In this document: positions 26,514-37,057 of the stretch, in pieces
Layout: every line of letters begins with the position of its first letter
Position numbering within the stretch: the stretch's first letter is position 1
Source of the DNA: Penicillium oxalicum
Taxonomy: Eukaryota; Ascomycota; Eurotiomycetes; Eurotiales; Aspergillaceae
NCBI RefSeq assembly: GCF_001723175.1
Contig: NC_064650.1
Location: forward strand, 4,030,001 to 4,094,000
DNA: 64,000 bases
Direction: 5' to 3'
Position numbers and translations under genes: made by a program
The notes under the pieces: model-generated
Databases searched by the model: none
The model's input: only the letters and a program-made list of their open reading frames with translations
Told to the model about the DNA's origin: nothing

Positions 26514-28828
26514 ATGCAATTCACCGATGAAGAAGCCGAGAATGTGAAGACGTGGGTCGTCAAGAGGCTGGAGGACATGTGAGTTCCCAGCTCCGCGAGC
26601 GAGCGGTGCTCCTTGACTTTCACTTGACTTGGTCATTAGTCTCACGTTATTACCTTGTCCATTTACAGCTCTGACGCCGACTCGGATGTCCTGGCGGACT
26701 ACGTTCTGGCGCTGATCAGGAGCGATGCTCCGGATGACGAAATTAAGGAAACTTCCATCGAGAACCTCGAGGACTTCTTGAGAGAAAGTATGCGAAATTG
26801 TTGTGACGCTGTTATCTTGCCTTGAAGGTGCTAATGAGGCCCATAGACACAAAATCATTTGTGGACGAGCTCTTTGCCCAATTTGGGCCAAAGCCTGCCG
26901 CGCCAATTCCAGCTCCTCACCCGCAAGCGCACATGACCCATGCTCAGACGCACCAGGATTTCAATCCTCCGTCTGGCCCAAGAACCGACTTTCAGAATCG
27001 CAAACGCACATACAATGAAGGGTTTCAGGGAGACGGGGATGCAATGAACGGGATGTCGCAGAACCGTGCTCTCAAGACCCCGCGCCGTGGACGTGGTGGT
27101 GGTCGCGGCGACTGGTCTGGACACAACATGCAGCAATACCCCCACGGACAAGGCGGTTACTCCAACCCAATGATGCAGGGCTTCCCATATTTCGACCCAA
27201 ATGACCCTATGGCAGCTGCCATGATGATGCAGGGCATGGGTTTCCCCCAGATGCCCGGCATGCCCATGCCTGGAATGCCTGGAATGCCCGGTGCTCCCGG
27301 TCAACCCGACGCTGGACAGATGGGTTCAATCAATCAGCGCTGCCCCTTCTATGACACGCAGGGAATTTGTTACCTGGGTGCCGCATGCCCCTACCAGCAT
27401 GGTGAGTCCGGATCGCAGAACGAGTACGACCCGAAGACCGCATCAGTCGGTCTGCCCCGTGGCGGAGCTGGACTCGCGCGCGGCGATCGTGGTCGGGGTC
27501 GTGGTCGAGGTGGAAATAGTGCACGAGGTCGTGGAGGTCGAGCCGATTTCTCGTCCGCAGGTCCCAACGAGGACCGATCCATTACAACCATTGTGGTGGA
27601 GCAAATTCCCGAGGACAAGCTGTCCGAGGATGCGGTGCGGGAATTCTTCTCACAATTCGGCAACATCACCGAAATCACCCTGCAACCGCACAGAAAGCTG
27701 GCGCTGGTGAAGTACGAAACCTATCCCGAGGCGAAGCAGGCCTGGTCCAGTCCCAAGGTCATTTTCGACAATCGATTCGTCAAGGTCTACTGGCACAAAC
27801 CCAGACAAGATGACAAGGCTGGTGAATCTCACCATGAAGCTCCCAGTTTTGATCCAGAGGAGTTCGAGCGACAGCAGGCAGAGGCGCAACGCGCACACGA
27901 GGAAAGAATGAAAAAGCGGCGCGAGGCTGAAGAAGCCAAGGAGGCCCTCGAACGTCAACGCAACGAACTTTTGAAGAAACACGAGGAAGAGAAGGCTCGT
28001 CTCTTACAGCGCATTGGGGGTGGCAATGCCGACGACGCCATGAAGACCGATGGCGGTCAAGAACAGGCTGGCCCGACCGCGGCTCCCTCGGACGATAATG
28101 TGAGCGAGGAAACGAAGAAACTTCGTGCTCAGCTTGCCGCTCTCGAGGCCGAAGCCAAGACACTCGGCATTGACCCCTCCCATGCCGATTCTGCCCGTGG
28201 TGGCTATCGCGGACGTGGTGGTCTCCGCGGGCGTGGCGCATTCCGTGGACGTGGAGGCTACGATCCTTCATATCGGGGCGGTTATCGTGGACGAGGAGGC
28301 TTCGCTCCTCGCGGACGTGGCGGAGGTGTCCTCCGTCTGGACAACCGGCCCAGACGAGTCGCTGTTTCGGGCATTGTACCTGGGTCTGAGAATGACGAGG
28401 CTCTGCGCCAGCATTTGATTGTAAGTTTTCCCCTTTATGTAATCCCTCTGAGCCCATGCTAACCCGTTCCTCTCTCTTTTTTTCTTTCTTTCTCGCTGTA
28501 GGGCATTGGCGAATATGATTCTGTCGAACCCAACCCGGATCAGCCCAACTCGGTGATCGTGGCATTCAAGGAACGCTACCAGGCCGAGAAGTTCATGTTC
28601 AGTCGCTGGAATGCTCCGTCAGCCGGAGATGTTCAGAAGACCTGGGTGCCCAACCCTCCTGTCTCGGTCACACCGGCTGCGACTTCAACGGAGAAGAATG
28701 GCCTCGGTGACGAGGACCACGACATGGCCATGGAGGGTGCGCCAGCCATGCAAGATTCAGCATCGAGTCACATGCCCCAACGAGAGATGGATTATGATGT
28801 TGCGGAGGATGATAGCTGGGGGGCCTAA
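26514..28828 (+). CDS. rmn1: RBM26/27-like RNA-binding protein (PWI-like, CCCH, RRM), Rmn1 homologue
   Basis: This is a nuclear RNA-binding protein; in fission yeast the family member Rmn1 belongs to the MTREC/NURS nuclear RNA surveillance complex, and metazoan relatives are RBM26/27. Exons are 26514..26578, 26669..26787, 26847..28420 and 28502..28828, 694 residues. Domains in order are: an N-terminal PWI-like helical domain (about 1-75, WVVKRLEDISDADSDVLADY); a Met/Pro/Gly-rich segment; a CCCH finger at about 227-246 with CX8CX5CX3H spacing; RG-rich linkers; an RRM at about 305-385 (IVVEQIPEDKL, LALVKYETY); a charged coiled coil; a second RG-rich stretch (YRGRGGLRGRGAFRGRGG); and a C-terminal RRM-like fold split by the last intron (RRVAVSGIVPG, NSVIVAFKERYQAEKFMF). 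The whole architecture fits the family. Confidence 0.9.
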
Positions 28829-29055
28829 AACTATCTCGTGTTTACCTCTTTTCCAAGTGGAGGGTGTTTGGCTTGCTTCCTCAGGCGGAAGGGAGGGAGA
28901 CTTGGGTCATTTTGTTTGTATAAAAAGCTTGCAACGTTCAAGACATGATACTTTGGTGAATAGCCACGACGCCCTTTGCTCGTGAGCCTGCCTCAACCCT
29001 ACCGAAATCACCACTTTCCTCCCGTTTAGACACTAGTCATCCCATGGTTGCATGG

Positions 29056-29952
29056 TCATTCCATCGTCTGTGGAATCAGTTCCAGCCAGTACCCATCCTG
29101 CCGTTGTGTCAGGGATTTCCCTCGAACTTGCAGCAGCACAGATCCCACCCCATCCTCACTTGGAAATGGTGGGAAGAGAGAAGGGGACACCCTCATGGAC
29201 GCTTCACTTACCGGATCTGCCACGATTGCAAACTTGTGCAAGAAAGCCGCATAATTCTCATGAATTCCACCCTGGCCCACTCCACGATCCTCCTCCCACG
29301 TTGACAGCGGCACATGTTCCCTCTCAAACTCACCCACGTCCTTCACAATCGTCACTCCGGCCTCTTTCAACCGACTCACCGCGTCCCGAACATCAGGCAC
29401 ACTGAATCCCAGATGGGCAAAGCCCAAATGCGGCGGTACATTCCCATTAGAAACCTGCTCGGTGCCATGCACATGGTACAATTCCAACAAGCCCTTTGTG
29501 CGGGTTAATACGGGAATCTGACTCGTCTCTTGGGCCCAGCTGGCCAGATCAGCCGGCTGAATACCCGGTGGCGGATGGCCCAGGTAGTATATGGTGAAAG
29601 GCCCTGCGTTGAAAGTGAAAATGACTCGCATGCCCAGAAGATCGACGTAGAAATGGAGTGAACGGGCAGGATCCGTGATGCGAATGGCGAGGTGATTGAG
29701 ATGGTACTCGGTGGTACTTCCGCCTGTCTCTTGGCCTCCGGCTGAGTCGGCGGATGGGGGCGGGTTGAAGGTTGGCGTTGGTCCACCGGGTGAGAAGACG
29801 CCTTCTTTATTTTCAGGGGTGGTGACGAAAGAATTGGTGCTCTTCATCTTGATTTCTTGTTGGGTGTGTACGTGCTTTTTTTCCAGTAGGTGTGACGGGG
29901 GGTGTGAACCGCTTGGTGGAGGTTGGAGAATGTCAGAGATGATCGTTTTCAT
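29056..29952 (-). CDS. GLO1: Glyoxalase I (lactoylglutathione lyase)
   Basis: The enzyme isomerises the methylglyoxal-glutathione hemithioacetal to S-lactoylglutathione. It is a single exon of 298 residues ending with TGA at 29056-29058. The four metal/catalytic positions expected of a single-domain Glo1 are visible: His in NHLAIRITD (about residue 87), Glu in GLLELYHV, His in GFAHLGFSV and Glu in DGYWLELI. FYVDLLGMRVIF and FTIYYLGHP are further family blocks. The protein is longer than the usual 170-190 residues because of an N-terminal extension of about 80 residues rich in Pro, Ser and Lys. Met36 (MKSTNSFV) is a plausible alternative start. It converges with the RBM26-like gene (227 bp between stops). 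Confidence 0.92.
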   Translation of the reverse strand: MKTIISDILQPPPSGSHPPSHLLEKKHVHTQQEIKMKSTNSFVTTPENKEGVFSPGGPTPTFNPPPSADSAGGQETGGSTTEYHLNHLAIRITDPARSLHFYVDLLGMRVIFTFNAGPFTIYYLGHPPPGIQPADLASWAQETSQIPVLTRTKGLLELYHVHGTEQVSNGNVPPHLGFAHLGFSVPDVRDAVSRLKEAGVTIVKDVGEFEREHVPLSTWEEDRGVGQGGIHENYAAFLHKFAIVADPVSEASMRVSPSLFPPFPSEDGVGSVLLQVRGKSLTQRQDGYWLELIPQTME

Positions 29953-30839
29953 GGAGGGGTACCGAATGGGCTAGTACTAGGCAGGTGGTACTTTGTCTTG
30001 TCAAGCTTGACTGATCAAACGAATCGAGGGAACATTCAAGGGCTGACGAGATCTTCGTCTGAGCCCGCTGGTGGAGACTACTTGGTATTACACACTACTA
30101 CTAGTAGTCTACTAGTCCCCCTGGAGAGAATCCAGGTGGGCGCGGTGCTACATAAGTGAATTCGTACCTACTCTCTAGTAAAGGCTTTAAACAAGACGAG
30201 GGTGTTTGGCCATGATCCCACTTTCAGATCAGAATTCAACCTATCAATCTGTGATCGGGGGAAAGGGTCACTGGAAGTATTTCTTCCGGCTGTGACGGGA
30301 GCATAATATATCTTCCAGAACAAGGTCCTTCTGGACCAATTCAGGAAAGGTACCTTACACTCTAGCTTTTTGTTCCCTTACACATCCAGACTCCAAGACT
30401 TGAACACTGTAAAGGTTCTTTCCGGCCTCGAAGGATTTATCAACATTTATTTATTTTGGTTGAGAGGTGGGACAAGCGCCCTCGCTATACATTTGTGGGC
30501 AGGCCTCGGAGACACAGGGCCAGTGGAGTTGGGGGATGAATTGGCAGCGACCAGGGAGCTCCATTGGCACTGGTCAAGAATCGTGACAAGACAACCTGGG
30601 CTTCTGGGATACAGAAACATGTCGACTCGACTCGACTCGACTGGACGTAAAATATTTCAAGACAGTCAGTCGGTCTCCTTCGGCCTGACTTGGTCTCCAC
30701 CGGTACGCAAGTCAGGATGGCACCAACAAAGTAGGCTTGTCTCTCGAATATCTTGTCCATATTGTCTGGCACCACCCACTCAACCGTCAGGGTTACACAC
30801 TCCCTTGATATACGTAGTTGGGCTGAGTCTCGTCGAGCA
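29953..30839. other. Promoter of glyoxalase I and 3' flank of the transcription factor gene
   Basis: This 887 bp region shows no gene. It contains a perfect 12-bp palindrome ACTACTAGTAGT at 30097-30108 about 150 bp upstream of the glyoxalase ATG, and a 5-bp tandem repeat (TCGAC, four copies) at 30622-30641. Neither has a function I can assign. Confidence 0.5.
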
Positions 30840-33281
30840 TCAACCCTGCTGATCCAACAGATCGGCATAACTGTTCAAACTCCGGCCGATCAAGCTGACC
30901 ATTTCCCAGATATAGTCCGCTGTGAAAAGACGCGCCCAGAGACGGGTCACGGCCGCACTGAGGCGAGTGTTGTTGGCCAACAACCATTCTCGCGGAATCC
31001 CATGCTGCACTTCCATCACCATCTCCAGGACAAAGTCCCGCAAACGAATTTCCTGCTCGGTCAGACTCGGACTGGGCTCGGGCACCGTCACTGCCTCGAG
31101 CCATTTAGCAAGCAGGACGGCACATTCGAGTGAGCAGAGAGCATGCTGGTTGGACCAGAGGGCAACCTGGGAGTGGGCGACGAAACCGATGCCTAGTTTG
31201 ACTGGGGTGGAGAGGGCGTGGGCGCAATGCAAGGCCGCCCGCGTGAGTCGATCCCCTCGTTGAACCCGCAGATTGTCCTTGAGACTGGTTGCGATCTGCA
31301 CCGGGTCCCAGGTCTGGAGTTGCCGGGCCGATCCACAATCTGCGTTCAGGCGAATGTACGCCAGGCGAACGAGAGCGGCGGAGGTAAAAGACACGGGGCC
31401 GTGGGGGCTCAAGGGATCAATAGATGACTCCTGGTTACGTTCCCAGCACTGACACCACCGCTCCAACGCCTGTTCCATGGAGATGATTTCCGGGGTTGGT
31501 ACGGTGGACAGGGTCTGACGGTAGCCGCGAGCGTGGCTCAGACGACCGGCTTTGGTCATCAACCAAATGTCCTGCAACAGGGCATGAATCAAGACGTAGC
31601 CCCCCAACGAGGAAAATCGTTCCATGCCACTGTTTGGGGTAAACAATGCCGAGAGAGCATCCTGGATATCCGGCTCACCGGAACTCTGTGTACGAGCCGC
31701 TTGCCAGAGGTCAGCCCTCTGTGCCTGCCACTCCTTTTCCGTGCAGGGAGGTCCAGGGAGAGTTCCTCCGTGAGGATGACCGGAGGAATGTCGAACACAA
31801 TGGTGTGGATATTGAAGAAACAGCAAACGATTAGTTTGGTTCGTTTGACACACTCGCGACGGACCCAGCTCGTCCAGGTTCCGTCAAATTCGGGGAGACG
31901 ATTGATCCCATCCTTTCGAAGAAGGGTAGCCATATAACTTCTGATCGCCAGGGACTCGTGATAGGGTGGATTGTTGATGAACCAGGAAGAGACCGAGATA
32001 AGCAACAGGAGGGCCTGCAATAGCTCGAGCGTTGCCTGATCATTGGCCACATTCACCGTGGGCATGGTACCGGAGAGGAACACCCGCCGGAACCGTTCGA
32101 GGGTGACGGGTTTGGCAATCTGATAGAGACGCATGCTCGTGTCGGGCTCCCGCGAGTACCGAGCCCCCAAGGCGGCCATGGACAAGAAAAGTGGCAGGGA
32201 CATGGTATCGACGTTCAACGTGGGCTTGTGGACGATGGGGTAGTGATCGTGAAATCCCATCAGGTATCCAGTTAAGCAGCGCGATAGCGCATGTCGAGAT
32301 GGCAGAGACGGATCAGGGACCACGCCGGCATATTCTTTCAAGGATTCGAGGGTTCTGTCTCGACATTGGGCCGTGACCGGCACAAACCCAGTAGGCTGAC
32401 GGGCCTTTGGAGTGGTTTGATAGCCCTCTGGTTGAAGCGAGGGTAATTGAGCTCCATGGCGTGGGAGCACCGAGCTCGAAGGGGTGGACGTCGTTTCAGA
32501 CGTTTGACCTCTATCCGACGACTGATCAAAATCCGTCACAGGCGAGTACGCCAAGGATGGGAACAGAGGCAACGGCTGGAAAGCAGGCGAAAAGGGGTGA
32601 CTTGGCAGGGGGACACTGTCCAGGAACGAGGTAAAGTCGTTGCCTTCGTAGGGTCCTGTAAAGCCCCCAAAGGCGTACCCAAAATCCGGCCCCGGCAGAG
32701 GCGTAGGAGGCGCTGCCGACGGGGTTTCGGGATTTGCCAATCGCACGCCAGCCATCGGCGTCGGATGCGTAGAGGGTCCACCGGGGAAATGCGGGCTGCT
32801 ATTCGAGAGCATGCTGCGACTCATCTGCGCATGGTCGGTGACCACCGATGCCAACGTATCTAGACCATCCAGGTTCGGATGAGCTGATGGAGGAGTCTGC
32901 GTCATGTCGCCTGCAGTACTGCTCCCCTCGGGCGCGTGAGAAAGCCTTTCATGACGGGCCAAGAGATCTCTACGACGACCAGTCAGTCTTTTGCATTGAC
33001 GATCTCCATACCGACAAGATGCGGGGGACCAAAAGATTTCGGGTCCAGAAAGAAGGGCAGGGGGAAGAGATTGATCACGCACTTGCGAGTGAAAGCCTTG
33101 GGACACTGAACACAGACGTATGGTTTCTCCTTCGTATCTAATTGGAAATCAGCAATAGAGCCGTAGAGGGGTGAAGGGACGAGCCGGCGGACGTACGCGA
33201 CCGATCATGGCGCTGCAGATGTTCGAGGCGGGCGAAGGCCCGAGGGCAGCGCTGACAGTGATAGGGCTTACTGCTACTCAT
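30840..33281 (-). CDS. C2H2 zinc-finger / fungal_trans transcription factor, with a 1-nt frameshift
   Basis: This is a likely DNA-binding regulator. The model is complement(30840..32969, 33083..33137, 33197..33281), ATG at 33281, 756 residues if one lost base is restored. Exons 1-3 assemble two adjacent C2H2 fingers: YHCQRCPRAFARLEHLQRH, the linker RSHTKEKP, then YVCVQCPKAFTRKDLLARH. Both introns fall within or beside the fingers. A Pro/Ser-rich region follows, then a fungal-specific regulatory domain (PF04082-like, about FHDHYPIVHKPT to the middle), with an LPCTEKEW block typical of this domain. The frame breaks at 31746-31748 (three G on the plus strand; four would join ELSLDLP to CTEKEW). 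The rest runs in one frame to the stop at 30840. Its 5' end faces the MFS gene. Confidence 0.88.
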
Positions 33282-34573
33282 AGCGCTCACTTCATCATGC
33301 CTGGATCATAGCTTATGTGGCTCCTGGCGTCACCCGTGTGTTACGCCTCCCGCGAACTGGAGAAGATCCGGATGAGAAGTGAGGCCAAATTGAGGAGGCC
33401 GCGCCAACACCCGCGGGCATCATTTGGTGCCTCTTTTCTGCCTCGGGCGCCGACCGACCGCGTTTGTAGGTGATTAACTTTGGCATCTTTTTGTTTTTGG
33501 CGCGTTCAGCGCTACTCTCTTTAGGGGCTATGACTTGACATGAGACCAGCAGTATTTCAATAGAAACACGCTTTTCGTCTTCGATGTTCCATCGCCCATG
33601 TTCATCCGGTGAGGTGTTCAAGTTCCTGGATTCTTCCGAGTCATTCGTTAGAAGAAACGCCAAGCATCCGCCGTGGCTCGCCGTTCGTTTCTCCGAATTG
33701 GAGATGCACCGCTTGACAAGTGGAGAAAAGAGGACTCCATACTCGACCAAGTCAACCTTTCGACAAGGCCAGTTGACAGTGCCCTCTCGTCTATTGCAGA
33801 TTTTCTCCAATAGTACTGGCTCTGCATGTTTGTGCTGACAATAGAGACTTTGCCGCTTGATGACGAAAATCATCAACAGAAAATTAGAAGGAAAAAAAGA
33901 ATAAGAGCCACATTGGGCGGGATGTGGAGCTTGACTCATCGTGCCAAATTGACCTCAGTTGTACTCGGAATCTAGGCAAACACCAAAGTCGAATGCATGG
34001 TACAAAATTTACTCTGGGTTGACTCTGGTATGGTTTATAAGCGAACACCTGTGCAACTGAGGCGTGAATATTCCTCGTACCGGGCAACTTCTGTCACCAA
34101 AATCAACATTCCAGTCACACGATTCAAAAGAAGACACAGGCCGTGATTAGACACAGTTAAAAGACCCCATGTAGCCTATCGCCATTGTGATGTCCGTCTG
34201 TTTCTCTGTTCACGACCCATTCGAGACTCGGACCAGCTCCGGTGGAGTCGGTGGAGCGAGGCATCCACTTGATGTGCCGATTCTCTTTCTCCAACTTTGA
34301 TTTTTCCCTTGGCGACTGGACGAGCTCACGTCTAGACAGCCAGACCGGGCCGTTAAAGCTTTTGTTTATAAGAGCTGTCAACTGCCGGATCAGATGTGAC
34401 CAGATGATCGACACGGAGCGAGGAAAATAGAGGCGGCTGAACACCTTTCTCTACTTTCTAGAATCGCGCGTTGGTTGGGCGCTGAAAAGGTCGATCTATA
34501 ACGTAAAGGTCTCGCTCGGAGCACAGTCGATCTCCTCGACCCCTCCCTGTTTGAAAACCTCTCGGTGAATTCC
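33282..34573. promoter_or_regulatory. Divergent intergenic region, transcription factor / MFS transporter
   Basis: This 1292 bp region separates two start codons pointing away from each other. A 208-codon minus-strand ORF (33313..33939) overlaps it but has no domain-like composition and would sit in the factor's own upstream region, so I do not call it. The region presumably carries both promoters. Confidence 0.5.
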
Positions 34574-36737
34574 ATGATCATGGCCAAAGCACGCGCGGCG
34601 AGTCCGGATTCTCTGGTCGAGTCCCAGGAAGTCGAATATCTCTATCTTGACTTGGAGACGCCGTTGCCAACGCCCTGCATCACTCTGCCCCCGCAACCTG
34701 GTCAGTCACCCCCGCCGGACGCGCCGAGTTTGGAGCAATACTCCTCGCCGTTCCTCTGGCCCAAATGGCGCAAGTCCATCATGACGTGGATCTCGTGTGC
34801 TGTCACGGCGCTGGCGGGATATTCAGCCGGGGAAGCGAGTCCAGCCTCGGGAGAGCTATGCAGAGAATGGTCCATCAGCCCCGTGGTCTACAATTTGAGC
34901 ATCACACTATTCTGCATCGGCTTTGCCCTGGCACCAATGGTCCTCGCTCCATTCTCGGAAATCAATGGACGGCGGCCGATCTTCGTTGCCAGTGGGATTT
35001 TGTTCGTAGGTAGGTATTGCCTTTTCAAAGACTGTCCCCGTCTCCATAAGCAGTGGCGCGTGCGGCAACTGTACTAATTACGTCTCTGGACTAGCGATGC
35101 TGATCGCTTGCGGTGGAACACACTCATTTGCGGGCCTTTTGGTAGCTCGATTCTTTCAAGGCGTGGGAGGCTGTGCGTATCAACCCTCAATCGGCTGGAA
35201 CCTGCGGGCGATCAAGAAGGGCGGGAATAGCTAATGCCGTGATAGCAACTTTTTCGACCATGGTCGGTGGAGTCATCAGTGATATCTACCATGCTCAAGA
35301 CCGAAACACCCCGATGGCTCTCTTCGCTGGCGCAGCGCTCTTCGGCACAGGTCTAGCACCCATGCTAGCCGGGGCTATCGTGACCCATACAACCTGGCGA
35401 TGGATCTATTACTCGCACGCCATTGTGTCCGCCGTCTTCGTGGCCATCATTTTTGTCTTTTTCAAGGAGACCCGTGGGAGTGTCTTGCTGAGTCGCAAGG
35501 CCCAAGCATTGAACTCTTACTACGAACGTCTCGAAGAAGCAGGCCATATCGGAGTGATCATGTCGAGCGTGGACTCGCCCGACGAGAAGCGTGTCCGTCG
35601 GATCCGATGGAAAGTTGAAAGTGACGAACAACGGGCCTCGCTGGCCACGATGATTCAGGTATCACTATATCGTCCATTTCGTGAGTCTCCCTATTCATAT
35701 TTGAGCCCGGTTTCCTCGCTCTCTTTTTGAATTGGCCGATCGCAGCTGACGATGGAACCCCTCGATAGACATGCTCGTCACTGAGCCAGTCGTTTTCTTC
35801 TTTTCTCTCTGGGTGTCCTTCAGCTGGGCAACCCTTTACCTGCAATTCGGCTCTGTTTCGCTGGTCTTTAGCGCAAATCACAATTTCAATGTTGAACAGA
35901 CCGGCGCCGTCTTCACAGGTATGTCGGACGTCAATAGAAGCGCGACACACTCTCTTCTGAGCATATCAATCTAATCTTTCGAAACGAAACAAAAACAACA
36001 GCCATGTGTGTCGGCGTCCTTATTATCACTGTGATCAGCATCTGGCAAGAAAAGATCGCTGCGCGTTTTGGCTGGCGGCAATCGTCCGCCGAAGGACGAT
36101 TATACTTTGTCTGCATCGAGTCAATTCTCCTCCCGATCGGTCTGTTCTGGTTCGGATGGACTTCCTTTCTTCGATCCACTGGATCGTACCCGCCATGGCC
36201 GTGGGATGTGCCACCATGGGTATCTTTTCCATCTATCTCGCCACGTTCAATTATCTGGCCGACACATACCACAGATATGCTAGTTCCGCCATTGCGGCAC
36301 AGTCATGCTGTAAGTCTTTCGTGGTTGTCTTGGTCAAAAAGAAATAAAAAAAAGGATGACTCAAAAATGGATAAAAATACATCAAAAACGTCGCCGTGTT
36401 TATATGAAACTGATTTGTTTTCAGGCCGAAATCTTCTTGGCGGTATTTTCCCACTTGTCACGGCTGCCATGTTCAATAATCTGGGCTTCCCGGGAGCGTC
36501 GAGTCTACTGGGTGGAATAGTGAGTACAAAATCGGGAGAGCAATTCTGAAGACAAGAGCTAATCGCCACATTCGCAAAAAGGGCGCCCTGCTCACTCTGG
36601 TCCCATGGGTACTGGCTATTTACGGCCCAAGAATTCGCGCAAGAAGTAAAATGGCCAGTGTAAGTGTCGTCCCTCATCGGCCCGAGGAGGTGGAATGTGT
36701 GCAATGACTGACTTTGCCCAAGGAACTTGCACATTAA
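34574..36737 (+). CDS. MFS transporter, DHA1 multidrug/polyamine type, with a 1-nt frameshift
   Basis: This is a proton-coupled drug or metabolite exporter of the plasma membrane, by family. Exons are 34574..35009, 35095..35172, 35246..35680, 35769..35918, 36002..36309, 36425..36519, 36582..36659 and 36723..36737; 531 residues after one correction. Visible marks are a cytosolic N-terminus, ALAGYSAGEASPASGELC in the first membrane region, motif A as PFSEINGRRPIF, the FFQGVGGSTFSTMVGG block across intron 2, and WRWIYY. The second half has paired membrane spans and NLLGGIFPLVTAAMF. Exon 5 loses frame at 36166-36168: three T where four would join GLFWFGWTSF to SSIHWIVPAMAVG. All other junctions are in phase. 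The last exon is tiny (ELAH-stop); without that intron the stop would be about 30 nt earlier. It is divergent from the C2H2 factor. Confidence 0.88.
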
Positions 36738-37057
36738 ATGATAAAAATCAGTATTTATCACACTTTCATACTGCATCTCTGATTTGCTAGCGACGACGAA
36801 GTCACGAGAAGAACGTTGTATAGACATTATGCATCTGGATAGACAAAATTCAAAATTTCCACCAGGCCCACCGCTCTATTTTAGAATCTCAAATGAGGTC
36901 TTGAGGATGTAAGCTCAACACGTCAGCCAGTGATCTGTGCTTGCGAACCGATTGGGTGCATTAGGTTTGAATTGCTTGTATAAAGGCGAAAAAGTGCTTT
37001 CATCCTCATCTTACTTTAGCCGTGCATTCGCCAATTCGCTCACACTGCGTGGTGTTT
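36738..37057. other. Short convergent intergenic region
   Basis: This 320 bp between the stops of the MFS gene and the Whi5-like gene should hold both 3' UTRs. I see nothing else in it. Confidence 0.5.

Noticed and set aside
27780..28565. 261-codon frame antisense to the RBM26-like gene
   Set aside because: It overlaps RRM and RG-rich exons and crosses the last intron; Arg/His-rich composition is expected from the RG codons of the other strand.
30622..30641. TCGAC tandem repeat (four copies)
   Set aside because: Only 20 bp and non-coding; too small to be more than a chance microsatellite.
33313..33939. 208-codon minus-strand frame between the transcription factor and MFS genes
   Set aside because: No recognisable domain, mixed composition and no promoter-like context; it lies in the divergent promoter region.
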